Origin: Pseudomonas fluorescens
Lineage (GTDB): Bacteria > Pseudomonadota > Gammaproteobacteria > Pseudomonadales > Pseudomonadaceae
Length of the DNA: 36,927 nucleotides
Direction of reading: 5' to 3'
Assembly: GCF_018614775.1 (NCBI RefSeq)
Contig: NZ_JAGGOF010000029.1
Span: 33,100 to 70,026, forward strand
A program made the position numbers and the translations under genes. Positions 27,176 through 36,927 of the stretch are shown one piece after another. Position 1 is the first letter of the stretch, and each line of letters opens with the position of its first letter. The notes under the pieces were generated by a model, which did not search any database, had not been told where the DNA came from, and saw only the letters and a list, made by a program, of their open reading frames with translations.

Positions 27176-29948
27176 GATAACCTTGAATGCCTTTGTCGAG
27201 GAAGCTCTCTACCTTGGCGCCAGTAAGGCCGCCGAGTCCCTTCAGAACAATTTGGAGGAAGACGCCGTGGTCGCCTTTTTCGTTTTGCGGAGCTTCCTGA
27301 CTGAACTCGTCGTAGGAAACCCAATAACGGTTGATCAGGCGCAGTTTCCAGCAGCAGTTGTCGTATTCGAAACCACCGAAGGCTTCCAGGGTACGATTGC
27401 GGTTGTAGTCATACTGCCAGCGGCTGATGGCGTTCCACTGCGGCACGATCGGCCAGATGACCGAGAAGTCATGCTGCTTGATCTTGTAGTAATCCTTCAC
27501 GTAGCCAGGTGTGCCTGGCGTGCCGTAGTCGCCGCCGCCCACTTGCCACCGACCGGTGGTCTGGTCGTAACGGACCAGGTCATTGCGATAACGATAGCCG
27601 GCGTTGATGACCTTGTTCGGGTTGTCTTCAGGCTGGTAGTGGAACATCGCACTGCCCGAACGAGGGCTGTGGGTGTCCGGGTCCCAGTTGTAGTCGGCCG
27701 TGGTGCGCCAGTCGCGGTTCCAGCGGTATTCGTATTCCAGTGCATAAGGCGAGACATTGGAATGTGCATCTTCGCGAGTCTTGAAATCAATACCTGGCAG
27801 TTGGACTTCACGGTCCTTGAAGTACAAGGCTTGGCCGACGCTGATGCGCTGGCGTTCGAAGCCGTTTTCTTCAATCCAGCGGTTGGTTACGCCCAGGGAC
27901 AGCTTGTTCTCATCGCCGACACGGTCGGAGCCGCTGAAGCGGTTGTCCCGGAACAGCGAGGAATAGTTGAAGGTGCTTTCGCTGGTATCGAAGACCGGGA
28001 TGTCGCTCTGGTCTTTCTCCGGTACATAAAGGTAGTACAGGCGCGGTTCCAGGGTCTGGCGATAGTTCTTGCCAAACCACTGGGTGTTACGGTCGAAGTA
28101 CAGGCCACTGTCGATGCTGGCGATTGGAACGCCGCGGCTTTGGCTACTGCTGTAGGTGCCAAGCAGGCGATCCTGTTCAGCAGTTTGTCCAGCAATGTTG
28201 CCCTTGCCTCTGTTGTCCAGGTCAAGGTCATATTGGGTGTACTGGTACTTGAGCGATGGTTTGATGAAGCCATAGCTCGTACTCATCGGCAGACTGATGA
28301 CGGGTGCCAGGTTCATCCGGTCGCCGGTAGCGCGGGCCAGGCCCCAGACGTTCTGGTCGAGAAACGGGTCGGAGTTACCATCTTTATCCGTGTAGTTACC
28401 ACTCCTCAAATCCCGATCAAACCGCACAAACTCAGTGTTATACGCAAAATCCAACCCGCCCGGATGCTGTGGCAGGGCACCATTGAAGGTGATCTGCGGC
28501 AAGCGATCATACGGCGTGATATTGGAAATCGTGGCCATCTGATAGGCCTGGACGTTCAGCCGCGCTGTATACGTGTCGCCGCGATAGGTGACTGCGCCTT
28601 GCTGGTTCACGTAGTCCTTGGATTCGACGCCGATCTGGTCGCTCTGCAAGTCCTGGAAGTAGTACGGGTCGCTGATCTTGGTGTAGTCGACTTGTGTCGA
28701 CACGCGGGAATCCAGGCCACCCTTGTGCTGCCAGTTGTACATGTAGCGGGTCTTGCTGTAGTCGGTCTGCTTGCTGCGATCATCGTCTTCGTCGTTGAGG
28801 TAGGCGGCGCCTAACTGACCTTCACTGGACTTGGTCAGGTAGCGGAACTCGCCTTCCATCAACAGGCCGCGCTTGCTCATGTAGCGCGGGTACAACGTGG
28901 CATCGTAGTTTGGCGCCAGGTTGAAGTAGTACGGGGTGACCAGCAGCAAGCCGGTGTCGCTGCCGCTGCCAATGGTTGGCGGCAGGAAGCCGGACTGGCG
29001 ACGGTCGTCGATCGGGAAGTAGATGTAGGGGGTGTACAGGACAGGGATGTCCTTGACCCGCAGCGTCACGTTGGTCGCGGTCCCGAAACCGGTGGCCGGG
29101 TTCAGGGTGATGTTGTTGCCCTTGAGCGTCCAGGCGTTGCTGTTTGGCTCGCACGTGGTGTACGTGCCGTCCTTGAGACGGATGATCGCGTTTTCGGCGC
29201 GCTTGGCGTACAGGGCGTTACCGCGGATGCGCGACTTGTGCAGCACGTATTCGGCGTTGTCGACCTTGGCTTCACCCGTGTCCAGCTGCACATCGGCGTG
29301 ATCGCCGACGATCAGTGCGCCGTTGTCGCGAACCCGCACGTTACCGCTCAGCTCGCCACGGTTTTCGGCCTGGTACAGGCTGGCCTCGTCGGCCTCGACC
29401 TGCATGCTGCCCTGGCGCATGACCACGTCGCCGGCCAGGGTTGCCACTTGCTGTTCCTGCTCGTAGCGCGAAGCCTTCGCGCCAAGGAAGGTGGGCGCGT
29501 CGCTCTTGGCCGTCTTGTCGTTCATGCCAGGACGCGTCGGCTCGATGTAGGCGCCCGAGCAGTAGGGACCGGTTTCAGCCAATTGCGCCGGGGTAAGGTT
29601 CTCGCGTGGAACCCAATCCAGGTGGCTGTAGTCCGCACTGCGCGACTTCAGGCCGCGGCCCTTGGCCTCGGTGACGAGCATCGGCTTTTCGCCGGTCTCC
29701 TCGCCTGAACCGTTTTCGGCCGCAGCGTCGCCGCTGGCGGAAACGGCGCTGCCGTCATGCACCGGACGCGGCGGCAATGCCGCGGCCGGTGTCTTCGGTG
29801 CACAGTCCCAGGCACCCGAAGCGGAGACGGAGCAGTCATACTGCTGCGCCGCAACGACGAATGAAGAGGCCAGGGGTTGCAGGGCCAGCAGACTGCCGGT
29901 GACCAGCAACGGAAATTTTTTACGAAACGCGGGGGATTTCAATGCCAT
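27150..29948 (-). CDS. lptD: LPS-assembly outer-membrane protein LptD
   Basis: A 932-residue LptD, which with LptE inserts lipopolysaccharide into the outer leaflet. A signal peptide (about 1-34) is followed by a Pseudomonas-type N-terminal extension with two cysteines (C39, C49) and an Ala/Gly/Glu-rich stretch. Then come the OstA beta-jellyroll (about 155-280, including [13 protein letters not shown]) and a C-terminal barrel. The disulfide-forming cysteines of the family appear as TTCEPN near 266 and the late CC pair in DNCCWKLRL. It is longer than the E. coli protein (784), mostly through the N-terminal extension. The ATG at 29946-29948 gives a proper signal peptide; the open frame further upstream overlaps amgK antisense and is not coding. 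A TATTAT at 30029-30034 may be its -10. Confidence 0.97.
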   Translation of the reverse strand: MALKSPAFRKKFPLLVTGSLLALQPLASSFVVAAQQYDCSVSASGAWDCAPKTPAAALPPRPVHDGSAVSASGDAAAENGSGEETGEKPMLVTEAKGRGLKSRSADYSHLDWVPRENLTPAQLAETGPYCSGAYIEPTRPGMNDKTAKSDAPTFLGAKASRYEQEQQVATLAGDVVMRQGSMQVEADEASLYQAENRGELSGNVRVRDNGALIVGDHADVQLDTGEAKVDNAEYVLHKSRIRGNALYAKRAENAIIRLKDGTYTTCEPNSNAWTLKGNNITLNPATGFGTATNVTLRVKDIPVLYTPYIYFPIDDRRQSGFLPPTIGSGSDTGLLLVTPYYFNLAPNYDATLYPRYMSKRGLLMEGEFRYLTKSSEGQLGAAYLNDEDDDRSKQTDYSKTRYMYNWQHKGGLDSRVSTQVDYTKISDPYYFQDLQSDQIGVESKDYVNQQGAVTYRGDTYTARLNVQAYQMATISNITPYDRLPQITFNGALPQHPGGLDFAYNTEFVRFDRDLRSGNYTDKDGNSDPFLDQNVWGLARATGDRMNLAPVISLPMSTSYGFIKPSLKYQYTQYDLDLDNRGKGNIAGQTAEQDRLLGTYSSSQSRGVPIASIDSGLYFDRNTQWFGKNYRQTLEPRLYYLYVPEKDQSDIPVFDTSESTFNYSSLFRDNRFSGSDRVGDENKLSLGVTNRWIEENGFERQRISVGQALYFKDREVQLPGIDFKTREDAHSNVSPYALEYEYRWNRDWRTTADYNWDPDTHSPRSGSAMFHYQPEDNPNKVINAGYRYRNDLVRYDQTTGRWQVGGGDYGTPGTPGYVKDYYKIKQHDFSVIWPIVPQWNAISRWQYDYNRNRTLEAFGGFEYDNCCWKLRLINRYWVSYDEFSQEAPQNEKGDHGVFLQIVLKGLGGLTGAKVESFLDKGIQGYREREDQAF

Positions 29949-30078
29949 CTTATTAGTCCGGGCTTCCTGCGTGCCATCTGCCCGCGGTGTGGGCCGCACG
30001 CCTCTCGATGGTCTGAAAAAGATGCTGGATAATAAAGCATGACCCGCTTGACGGCTAGCGCCGTCGGAGACCCTTGCA

Positions 30079-31772
<1,694 letters not shown>

Positions 31773-31773
31773 T

Positions 31774-32541
31774 ATGTGGTGGCCAGGGACTCTGATTGGA
31801 GCCGGGGCAGGCTTTGCCATAGCCAGCATTCCGGGGGCCATGCTCGGTGCATTGCTGGGACAGGCGTTGGATCGGCGCCTGAACCTGCACGACTGGGCGC
31901 AGCTACGTGAGCGCCTGGGTGGGCGTCCGGCGTTGCGCAACGATGAATTGTTATTTGTGTTGCTGGGACGGCTGGCGAAAAGCGATGGACGCGTGGTCGA
32001 TGGCCATATCCAGCAGGCACGCCTGGAGATGCGTGCGCTGGACCTGAGCGAACCGGCGCAACGCCGGGCCATCGCTGCGTTCAACCGCGGCAAGTCGGAA
32101 AACGATCGCTTGCGCGGTTATCTGCGTCGCCTCGCCGTTCAGCCCCATGCTGCCGAAGGCGTATTGCGCGCCTGCTGGAGGATGGTCTGGGCCGACGGGC
32201 GGGCGGGCGAAAGCGAGCGTGAGTTGATTATCCGCTGGGGCAAATGGCTGGGTTGGACGCCGCAGCAGGTCAAGGCCCTGGCGGCGGATTACGAGCCGCA
32301 GAAACTGTCGTTGCCCAACAGCGGTGTGACCTATCAGGAGGCGTTGCGCCTGCTGGGGGTCTCGGCCACCAGCGAGCCGGCGCAGATCAAGCGGGCCTAC
32401 CGTCGGCTGATCAGCCGCCATCACCCGGACAAGATTGCCGGCAGCGGGGCTACACCGCTACAGGTGCGTGAGGCCACGGACAAGACGCGGGAGTTGCATA
32501 ACGCCTATCGGCTGATTCGGGAACGGCGGGATTTTCGATAG
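31774..32541 (+). CDS. djlA: DjlA-type membrane-anchored J-domain co-chaperone
   Basis: A 255-residue protein with an N-terminal glycine-rich membrane segment (about 5-32, with repeated small residues as in dimerising helices). A TerB-like domain follows (about 55-165, LLFVLLGRLAKSDGRV; MVWADGRAGESE). A C-terminal J domain (about 188-255) has the HPD motif in RHHPDKIAG, which stimulates DnaK. DjlA in E. coli links DnaK to envelope stress signalling. It starts one base after murU and so probably belongs to the amgK-murU operon. Confidence 0.92.
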   Translation: MWWPGTLIGAGAGFAIASIPGAMLGALLGQALDRRLNLHDWAQLRERLGGRPALRNDELLFVLLGRLAKSDGRVVDGHIQQARLEMRALDLSEPAQRRAIAAFNRGKSENDRLRGYLRRLAVQPHAAEGVLRACWRMVWADGRAGESERELIIRWGKWLGWTPQQVKALAADYEPQKLSLPNSGVTYQEALRLLGVSATSEPAQIKRAYRRLISRHHPDKIAGSGATPLQVREATDKTRELHNAYRLIRERRDFR

Positions 32542-32554
32542 TGGGCGAGGGTGT

Positions 32555-32580
32555 GTGGGGAGCAGAGCTTGCTCCCGCAG
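32555..32580. repeat. Single REP-like hairpin between convergent genes
   Basis: A perfect 7-bp stem (GGGAGCA 32558-32564 / TGCTCCC 32570-32576) with a 5-base loop, in a sequence close to the REP consensus (GTGGGGAGCAGAGCTTGCTC). It sits between djlA and the convergent DUF3530 gene and may limit read-through from both. Confidence 0.65.
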
Positions 32581-32616
32581 GTTTCTGCTCAACTGACAGA
32601 CAGTGGAGTCAGGCCT

Positions 32617-33612
32617 TCATTCCCCTGGCTTCTGCGGACTCAACCAGCCCCGTACCCGACGAAACAATTGCTCCTGCTCCGCCGACGGGTTCGGCAGGGC
32701 CTTGAGCGCCACCTGGCTGAAAGTCGAGCCCTTCAAGCGTTTGCTGGCCTGCAAGCGCTCCAGCGCCGCGTTACGATCCAGCGGTTTGTCCATGTAGAAA
32801 ATGTCCGCGGTTGCCAGTTTCAAGGTCGGCGTCAGTTCGGCCAGGCCAGGTTTCGCGGCGACCGGTGTTTGGGCTGCCACCATCACGAAGCGTCCGACTT
32901 GCGACGGCTGCCGTTCATTCAGGTAGCGCGCGGCCCAATAGGCGCCGGTGCCATGGCCTAGCAGCACAATGTTGCGGGCACTCTGCTGTTCGGCGTAGGC
33001 CACTGCCGCATCGATGCGGGCGAAGATGCGTTCGGCGTCGGCCTTGGCATGTTCTTCATCGGTTTCGGCGACAGCCGGGTCTGCCGCGTCCGCTTCACCC
33101 CCCGCGACCTGTTCGATGGGTGCCGCCGTGGTGGCGTCCGGCGCGGCGGCTGCCGTGTCTGCCGGTTTGACCTCGGGTGAGGTTTCCACCACGCGCGGGG
33201 CGATGACGTCGCTTTGCAGGTCCGGGAGGGTGATACTCAGGCTGCTCCACTCTACGTCGGGCAGCTTTTTGCGCAGCGGGCCGATTGCCTGTGGCCAGTC
33301 GGCCGTTTCGCCGGCGCCAGGAACAATGATCACCACGCCTTTCGGGTCGCTGCTGTTGGCCGGTTTCCAGAGGGCCAGGAACGTGTCGCTCCCGGACTGC
33401 AGTTGCTGCTGTTCCTGGGGCGGGATTTTTCGTTCCAGTGCGGTGGCTTCTTCCTGGCTACGCTCAAGCAGGGGCTGGCGCTCGACGGGCTTGGCCTCGA
33501 CAGGTTGCTCCGCAGCGGCGGGGGCCGGTTCGCTGGCCTGTGCAGAAAAGGCCCCCGGCAGGATCAGCGACAGGCACAATGCTGGCAATGCCAGGCGGTA
33601 AACAGAGGGCAT
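32617..33612 (-). CDS. DUF3530 exported alpha/beta-hydrolase-fold protein
   Basis: A 331-residue exported protein of the DUF3530 type. A signal peptide (about 1-27, LSLILPGAFSAQASE) leads to an Ala/Glu/Pro-rich stretch. The fold core follows: LWKPANSSDPKGVVIIVPGAG near 81-101, and the elbow segment NIVLLGHGTGAYWAARYL near 214-230. The elbow reads G-H-G-T-G, so the usual nucleophile serine of G-x-S-x-G is a glycine. Hydrolase activity is doubtful. An Ala/Asp/Glu-rich low-complexity insert lies at about 140-190. The ATG at 33610-33612 has GGA 7 bases upstream; another ATG at 33624 would add four residues. It is convergent with djlA and divergent from the kinase gene. Function unknown. Confidence 0.82.
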   Translation of the reverse strand: MPSVYRLALPALCLSLILPGAFSAQASEPAPAAAEQPVEAKPVERQPLLERSQEEATALERKIPPQEQQQLQSGSDTFLALWKPANSSDPKGVVIIVPGAGETADWPQAIGPLRKKLPDVEWSSLSITLPDLQSDVIAPRVVETSPEVKPADTAAAAPDATTAAPIEQVAGGEADAADPAVAETDEEHAKADAERIFARIDAAVAYAEQQSARNIVLLGHGTGAYWAARYLNERQPSQVGRFVMVAAQTPVAAKPGLAELTPTLKLATADIFYMDKPLDRNAALERLQASKRLKGSTFSQVALKALPNPSAEQEQLFRRVRGWLSPQKPGE

Positions 33613-33686
33613 CGGATATTCCATGACCAGAAGTATTTCCGGCAGCCTAATGGGTTGGTCAGTATTTGTCAGTGCATGAGACTTCG

Positions 33687-36083
33687 ATGATGCGTTTTTG
33701 CTGCCTGTGGGTTATCGGCTGTTTATGGCTTCCCTTGATGGCGTGGGCCGCGCCCGCGCCGTCGGCGCACGAGGTGCAACTCAATGCCCAGCAGCGCCAA
33801 TGGCTGGCGCAACACCCGCAATTGCGGGTCGGCCTGGTATTGCAGGCGCCCTATGCGCAATACGACCGGCGCTTGCAGCGCTTGTCCGGCACCAACGTCG
33901 AGTTGATGCAGTGGCTGGGCAAGGCGTTGAATGTGGAACTGACCTGGCGCAACTTCCAGGACATGGCACAGCTGGAAGCGGCGCTGCGCGACGGCGAGGT
34001 GGATGTCGCCCCCGGCCTTACGCAGTCCCCGAGCGGCCTGCGACTCTGGCAGTTTTCCGATCCTTACATGCGCGTGCCGCAGTTGATCGTCGGCGAGCAG
34101 AAAGGCGCCGAAGGTGTGGAACTGGAAAAACTCGATGCCCACGTTCGCGTGGCCGTGCGCATGCCCAGCGCCATGGCGGACTATCTGGGCAGCACCTATC
34201 CGACGTTGAACCTGCAAGGCGTGCCGATGGAGCGCGAGGCCTTGCAATTGCTGCTCACCCAGCAAGCGCGCTACGCCGTGGTCGATGAGGCGCAGTTGGG
34301 GCGGTTGATGGTCGAGCCCGAGTTCGCCGGGTTGGCGGTGGTCGGCGACATTGGCCTGCCCCAATTACTACGCGTTGCCACCCGCCGGGACTGGCCGGAA
34401 TTGGCCGAGATCATCGACAGCGGTTTGCAGGCGATCCCGGCCAAGGCGCTGGAGCAGTTGCACAGTCGCTGGCTCAAACCCAAGTACCCCCGCCTGACCG
34501 AAACACCGGGCTTCTGGCAAAACCTCACCCTGCTGATGCTGGCCTTGCTATTGAGCTGCGTCGCCATCGTCTTCTGGCAGCGCCGCCAGCAACGCGCGCT
34601 GGAGCGTCGTTTGCGGGCCGCGCGCGAGGACATCGCCCAGCGTGCCGCCAGCGAGGAAGCCCTGCGCCTGACGCAGTTTTCCATCGATCAAAGCACGGTC
34701 GGCATTCTCTGGGTGAACTGGGACAGCCACGTGCGCTACGCCAACCGCGCCGCCGAAAGCATGCTCGGCTATGCCCCTGGCGCCATCATCGACAGGCCCC
34801 TGATCGACTTCGAACCGGGCTTGCACATGGACCGCTGGCTGAACCTGTGGAAGCGCGCCCGGGCCAGTGAAGACGGGCCGCAGAGTTTCGAGACCGAATG
34901 CGTGCGAGCCGATGGAAGTATCCTGCCGGCCGACGTCTCCTTGAGCTTCCTGCGTTTTCGTGACGCCGAGTACCTGGTGGTCTACCTCAACGACGTGACC
35001 GAACGTCGACGGGCGCTGGCAGCCTTGCGCGAAAGCGAGGCGCGCTTGCAGGGCATTGCCGCCAACGTGCCGGGCCTGGTTTTCCGCCTGGAGCGGGCGC
35101 CAGTGACTGGCCAGATCGACTTTGCCTACATCAGCGAAGGCAGCGAAACCCTGGTGGGTTATTCCCCCGCGACCCTTGCCCGCAGTGACACCGGGCTGCG
35201 CAGCCTGGTGCATCCGGAGGACAAGATCAGTTACCACCGCACCCAGGACCAGGCGCTGGACAGCGACAGCGACTGGTCGTGGCAGGGCCGTATCCTGACC
35301 CGCGAAGGGCGGGAACGCTGGGCCGAGATCAAGGCAATGACCCGGCGCCTCGAGGACGGAGCCTACGTCTGGGACGGCATTGTCTGGGACATCACCGAAA
35401 GCAAACGCATCGAATTGGAATTGGCCAGCTCCCGGGAGCAATTGCGCGAGCTGTCGGCACACCTGGAAAGCGTGCGGGAAGAAGAAAAGGCGCGCATCGC
35501 CCGGGAAGTCCACGACGAACTGGGTCAGATGCTGACTGTGTTGAAGCTGGAAACCTCCATGTGCGAACTGGCCTACGCGCAGCTGGATCCGGGCCTGCAG
35601 GAGCGGCTGAACAGCATGAAGCGCCTGATTGCCCAGTTGTTTCAACTGGTGCGAGACGTGGCGACGGCGTTGCGTCCGCCGATCCTCGATGCGGGCATCG
35701 CTTCGGCCATCGAATGGCAGGCTCGGCGCTTCGAGGCGCGCACGCAGATCCCGTGCCTGGTGCAAGTGCCAGACAACCTGCCGACGCTGAGCGATGCCAT
35801 GGCCATTGGCCTGTTCCGGATTCTCCAGGAAGCGCTGACCAATGTGATGCGCCATGCCCAGGCGCACACCGTGGAGCTGACGCTGGTGCGCGAAGGTAAT
35901 GAATTATGTCTGACCGTCAGCGATGACGGTGTAGGATTCATTGCCAATACCGGTCGGTCGACGTCCTTTGGCCTGGTAGGGATGCGTGAGCGGGTGTTGA
36001 TCATGGGCGGGCAGTTGTCCCTGGAAAGTGAGCCGGGGGAGGGGACTACACTGGCGGTGCGGGTGCCGTTGGAAGAGGCCTGA
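33687..36083 (+). CDS. agtS: Two-component sensor histidine kinase, AgtS-like
   Basis: A 798-residue sensor kinase. A signal peptide (1-22) precedes a periplasmic solute-binding (Venus flytrap) domain (about 35-262, LNAQQRQWLAQHPQLRVGL at its start). A membrane helix follows (about 277-298), then two PAS domains (about 320-440, 445-580). The NarL-type dimerisation domain has the phosphoacceptor His in ARIAREVHDELGQ (H609), and the HATPase is at about 700-795 (LQEALTNVMRHA; VSDDGVGF). The start is the ATG at 33687 (GAG 6 bases upstream); 33690 is possible. By synteny after amgK-murU-djlA-DUF3530 it matches P. aeruginosa AgtS (PA0600), which I recall as tied to GABA/5-aminovalerate uptake. The ligand here is not shown by sequence. 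Confidence 0.88.
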   Translation: MMRFCCLWVIGCLWLPLMAWAAPAPSAHEVQLNAQQRQWLAQHPQLRVGLVLQAPYAQYDRRLQRLSGTNVELMQWLGKALNVELTWRNFQDMAQLEAALRDGEVDVAPGLTQSPSGLRLWQFSDPYMRVPQLIVGEQKGAEGVELEKLDAHVRVAVRMPSAMADYLGSTYPTLNLQGVPMEREALQLLLTQQARYAVVDEAQLGRLMVEPEFAGLAVVGDIGLPQLLRVATRRDWPELAEIIDSGLQAIPAKALEQLHSRWLKPKYPRLTETPGFWQNLTLLMLALLLSCVAIVFWQRRQQRALERRLRAAREDIAQRAASEEALRLTQFSIDQSTVGILWVNWDSHVRYANRAAESMLGYAPGAIIDRPLIDFEPGLHMDRWLNLWKRARASEDGPQSFETECVRADGSILPADVSLSFLRFRDAEYLVVYLNDVTERRRALAALRESEARLQGIAANVPGLVFRLERAPVTGQIDFAYISEGSETLVGYSPATLARSDTGLRSLVHPEDKISYHRTQDQALDSDSDWSWQGRILTREGRERWAEIKAMTRRLEDGAYVWDGIVWDITESKRIELELASSREQLRELSAHLESVREEEKARIAREVHDELGQMLTVLKLETSMCELAYAQLDPGLQERLNSMKRLIAQLFQLVRDVATALRPPILDAGIASAIEWQARRFEARTQIPCLVQVPDNLPTLSDAMAIGLFRILQEALTNVMRHAQAHTVELTLVREGNELCLTVSDDGVGFIANTGRSTSFGLVGMRERVLIMGGQLSLESEPGEGTTLAVRVPLEEA

Positions 36084-36109
36084 CGTTTTGTGGTGTCTGG
36101 GCGGGCCGT

Positions 36110-36176
36110 ATCGCGAGCAGGCTCGCTCCCACATTGATCGATGCCACCGCAACCCATGAGCGAGCCTGCTCGCGAT
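36110..36176. repeat. REPIN between the kinase and regulator genes
   Basis: A full REP (36110-36132, ATCGCGAGCAGGCTCGCTCC...) and a truncated inverted partner (36158-36176) have a 25-bp spacer. They fill most of the 117-bp gap. The second arm ends about 15 bp before the regulator's ribosome site, so folding of the transcript could affect how much regulator is made relative to kinase. Confidence 0.88.
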
Positions 36177-36200
36177 TGGATTCTGAATCTGGAGAAAAAC

Positions 36201-36830
36201 GTGATCCGTGTACTGGTAGCCGAAGACCACACCATCGTCCGTGAAGGCATCAAGCAGTTGATCGGCCTGGCGAAGGATTTGGTGGTGGCGGGCGAGGCGA
36301 GCAATGGCGAACAGTTGCTCGAGACCTTGCGCCACGTGCCCTGCGAGGTAGTGCTGCTGGATATTTCAATGCCGGGCGTCAATGGCCTGGAGGCGATTCC
36401 GCGGATCCGTGCGCTGAACAATCCGCCGGCTATCCTGGTGTTGTCGATGCACGACGAGGCGCAAATGGCCGCCCGCGCCCTGAAGGTCGGCGCTGCGGGC
36501 TATGCGACCAAGGACAGCGACCCGGCCCTGTTGCTCATGGCCATTCGCAAGGTCGCGGCTGGCGGACGCTACATTGATCCGGAACTGGCCGACCGCATGG
36601 TCTTCGAAGTCGGCCTGACTGACACGCGCCCGCTGCACTCCCTGTTGTCCGAGCGCGAGTTTTCGGTGTTCGAGCGCCTGGCCCAGGGCGCCAACGTCAA
36701 CGACATCGCCCAGCAACTGGCCCTGAGCAGCAAGACCATCAGCACCCACAAGGCGCGGCTGATGCAGAAACTCAATATCACTTCATTGGCGGAACTGGTG
36801 AAATACGCGATGGAGCACAAACTCCTCTAA
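36201..36830 (+). CDS. agtR: NarL/LuxR-family response regulator, AgtR-like
   Basis: A 209-residue response regulator and the cognate partner of the upstream kinase. The receiver domain (1-120) has the acidic pair in VAEDHT, phospho-acceptor D54 (VVLLDISMPG), the Ser/Thr position in VLSMHDE and K104 in YATKDSD. The C-terminal LuxR-type helix-turn-helix (about 145-205) has LLSEREFSVFERLAQG and SSKTISTHKARLMQKL. The start is the GTG at 36201 (GGAGA 5 bases upstream). The frame stays open back to 36141, but that stretch is REPIN sequence. By synteny it matches P. aeruginosa AgtR (PA0601), which I recall as controlling amino-acid-type transport and implicated in responses to peptidoglycan fragments. 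Confidence 0.9.
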   Translation: MIRVLVAEDHTIVREGIKQLIGLAKDLVVAGEASNGEQLLETLRHVPCEVVLLDISMPGVNGLEAIPRIRALNNPPAILVLSMHDEAQMAARALKVGAAGYATKDSDPALLLMAIRKVAAGGRYIDPELADRMVFEVGLTDTRPLHSLLSEREFSVFERLAQGANVNDIAQQLALSSKTISTHKARLMQKLNITSLAELVKYAMEHKLL

Positions 36831-36846
36831 TTCACCCAATCCCCCT

Positions 36847-36927
36847 GTGGGAGCGGGCTTGCCCGCGAAGGCGTCATCACATTCGACATCTCTGGTGACT
36901 GACACGTCGCCTTCGCGAGCAAGCCCG
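36847..36927. repeat. REPIN truncated by the window end
   Basis: A REP of a slightly different class (GTGGGAGCGGGCTTGCCCGC, 36847-36873, ending GAAGGCG) faces an inverted partner at 36908-36927 that is cut by the window edge. It begins 16 bp after the regulator stop and is the only terminator-like structure seen there. Confidence 0.85.

Noticed and set aside
27099..28814. 571-codon open frame antisense to lptD
   Set aside because: Composition of an antisense frame with no motifs; the opposite strand is clearly lptD.
36141..36200. 20-residue N-terminal extension of the response regulator
   Set aside because: It is translated REPIN sequence; the GTG at 36201 has a good ribosome site and gives the standard receiver start.

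Overview
The window is a chromosomal segment of a Pseudomonas, most likely from the fluorescens group. The evidence is the gene order rmcA-rpoD-dnaG-rpsU | tsaD-plsY-folB-folK-cca-spoVR-yeaH-prkA-glpE-apaH-apaG-rsmA-pdxA-surA-lptD | amgK-murU-djlA-(DUF3530)-sensor kinase-response regulator. I recall nearly this order from P. aeruginosa (about PA0575 to PA0601). High GC, with long open frames antisense to real genes, and fluorescens-type REP/REPIN palindromes (core GTGGGAGCGAGC...GCTCGCGA) agree. Assignments are by motif and synteny recognition only; no database was searched.

Layout. (1) 1-4.5 kb is the accessory part. It has an Lrp/AsnC regulator downstream of a large, unrecognised membrane-anchored protein, then a HipB-like antitoxin gene with a broken hipA next to a tRNA with anticodon CAU (features of tRNA-Ile2). 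The hip block lies between two 15-bp copies of the tRNA terminator core. (2) 4.5-13 kb holds rmcA (periplasmic sensor, four PAS, GGDEF-EAL) and the macromolecular-synthesis cluster rpsU-dnaG-rpoD, all leftward. The rpsU-dnaG gap has no gene. (3) 13.1-17.1 kb: tsaD, plsY, folB-folK and cca, for tRNA modification and CCA addition, phospholipid acylation and folate synthesis. (4) 17.1-22 kb: the leftward prkA-yeaH-spoVR stress/stationary-phase unit. (5) 22.3-29.9 kb: the leftward lptD-surA-pdxA-rsmA-apaG-apaH-glpE superoperon, largely coupled by overlaps. It joins outer-membrane assembly, vitamin B6, ribosome maturation and Ap4A hydrolysis. (6) 30-36.9 kb: the divergent cell-wall recycling pair amgK-murU, djlA, a convergent DUF3530 gene, and a two-component system corresponding to AgtS/AgtR.

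The core is conventional. I did not find a convincing wholly new system. The points most worth a second look are: the hip remnant and its flanking repeats; tRNA expression embedded in the 3' end of rmcA; the empty rpsU-dnaG interval; a FolK lacking a key arginine; a DUF3530 hydrolase-fold protein without a nucleophile serine; the unknown 796-residue protein; and REPINs in intergenic and intra-operon positions.
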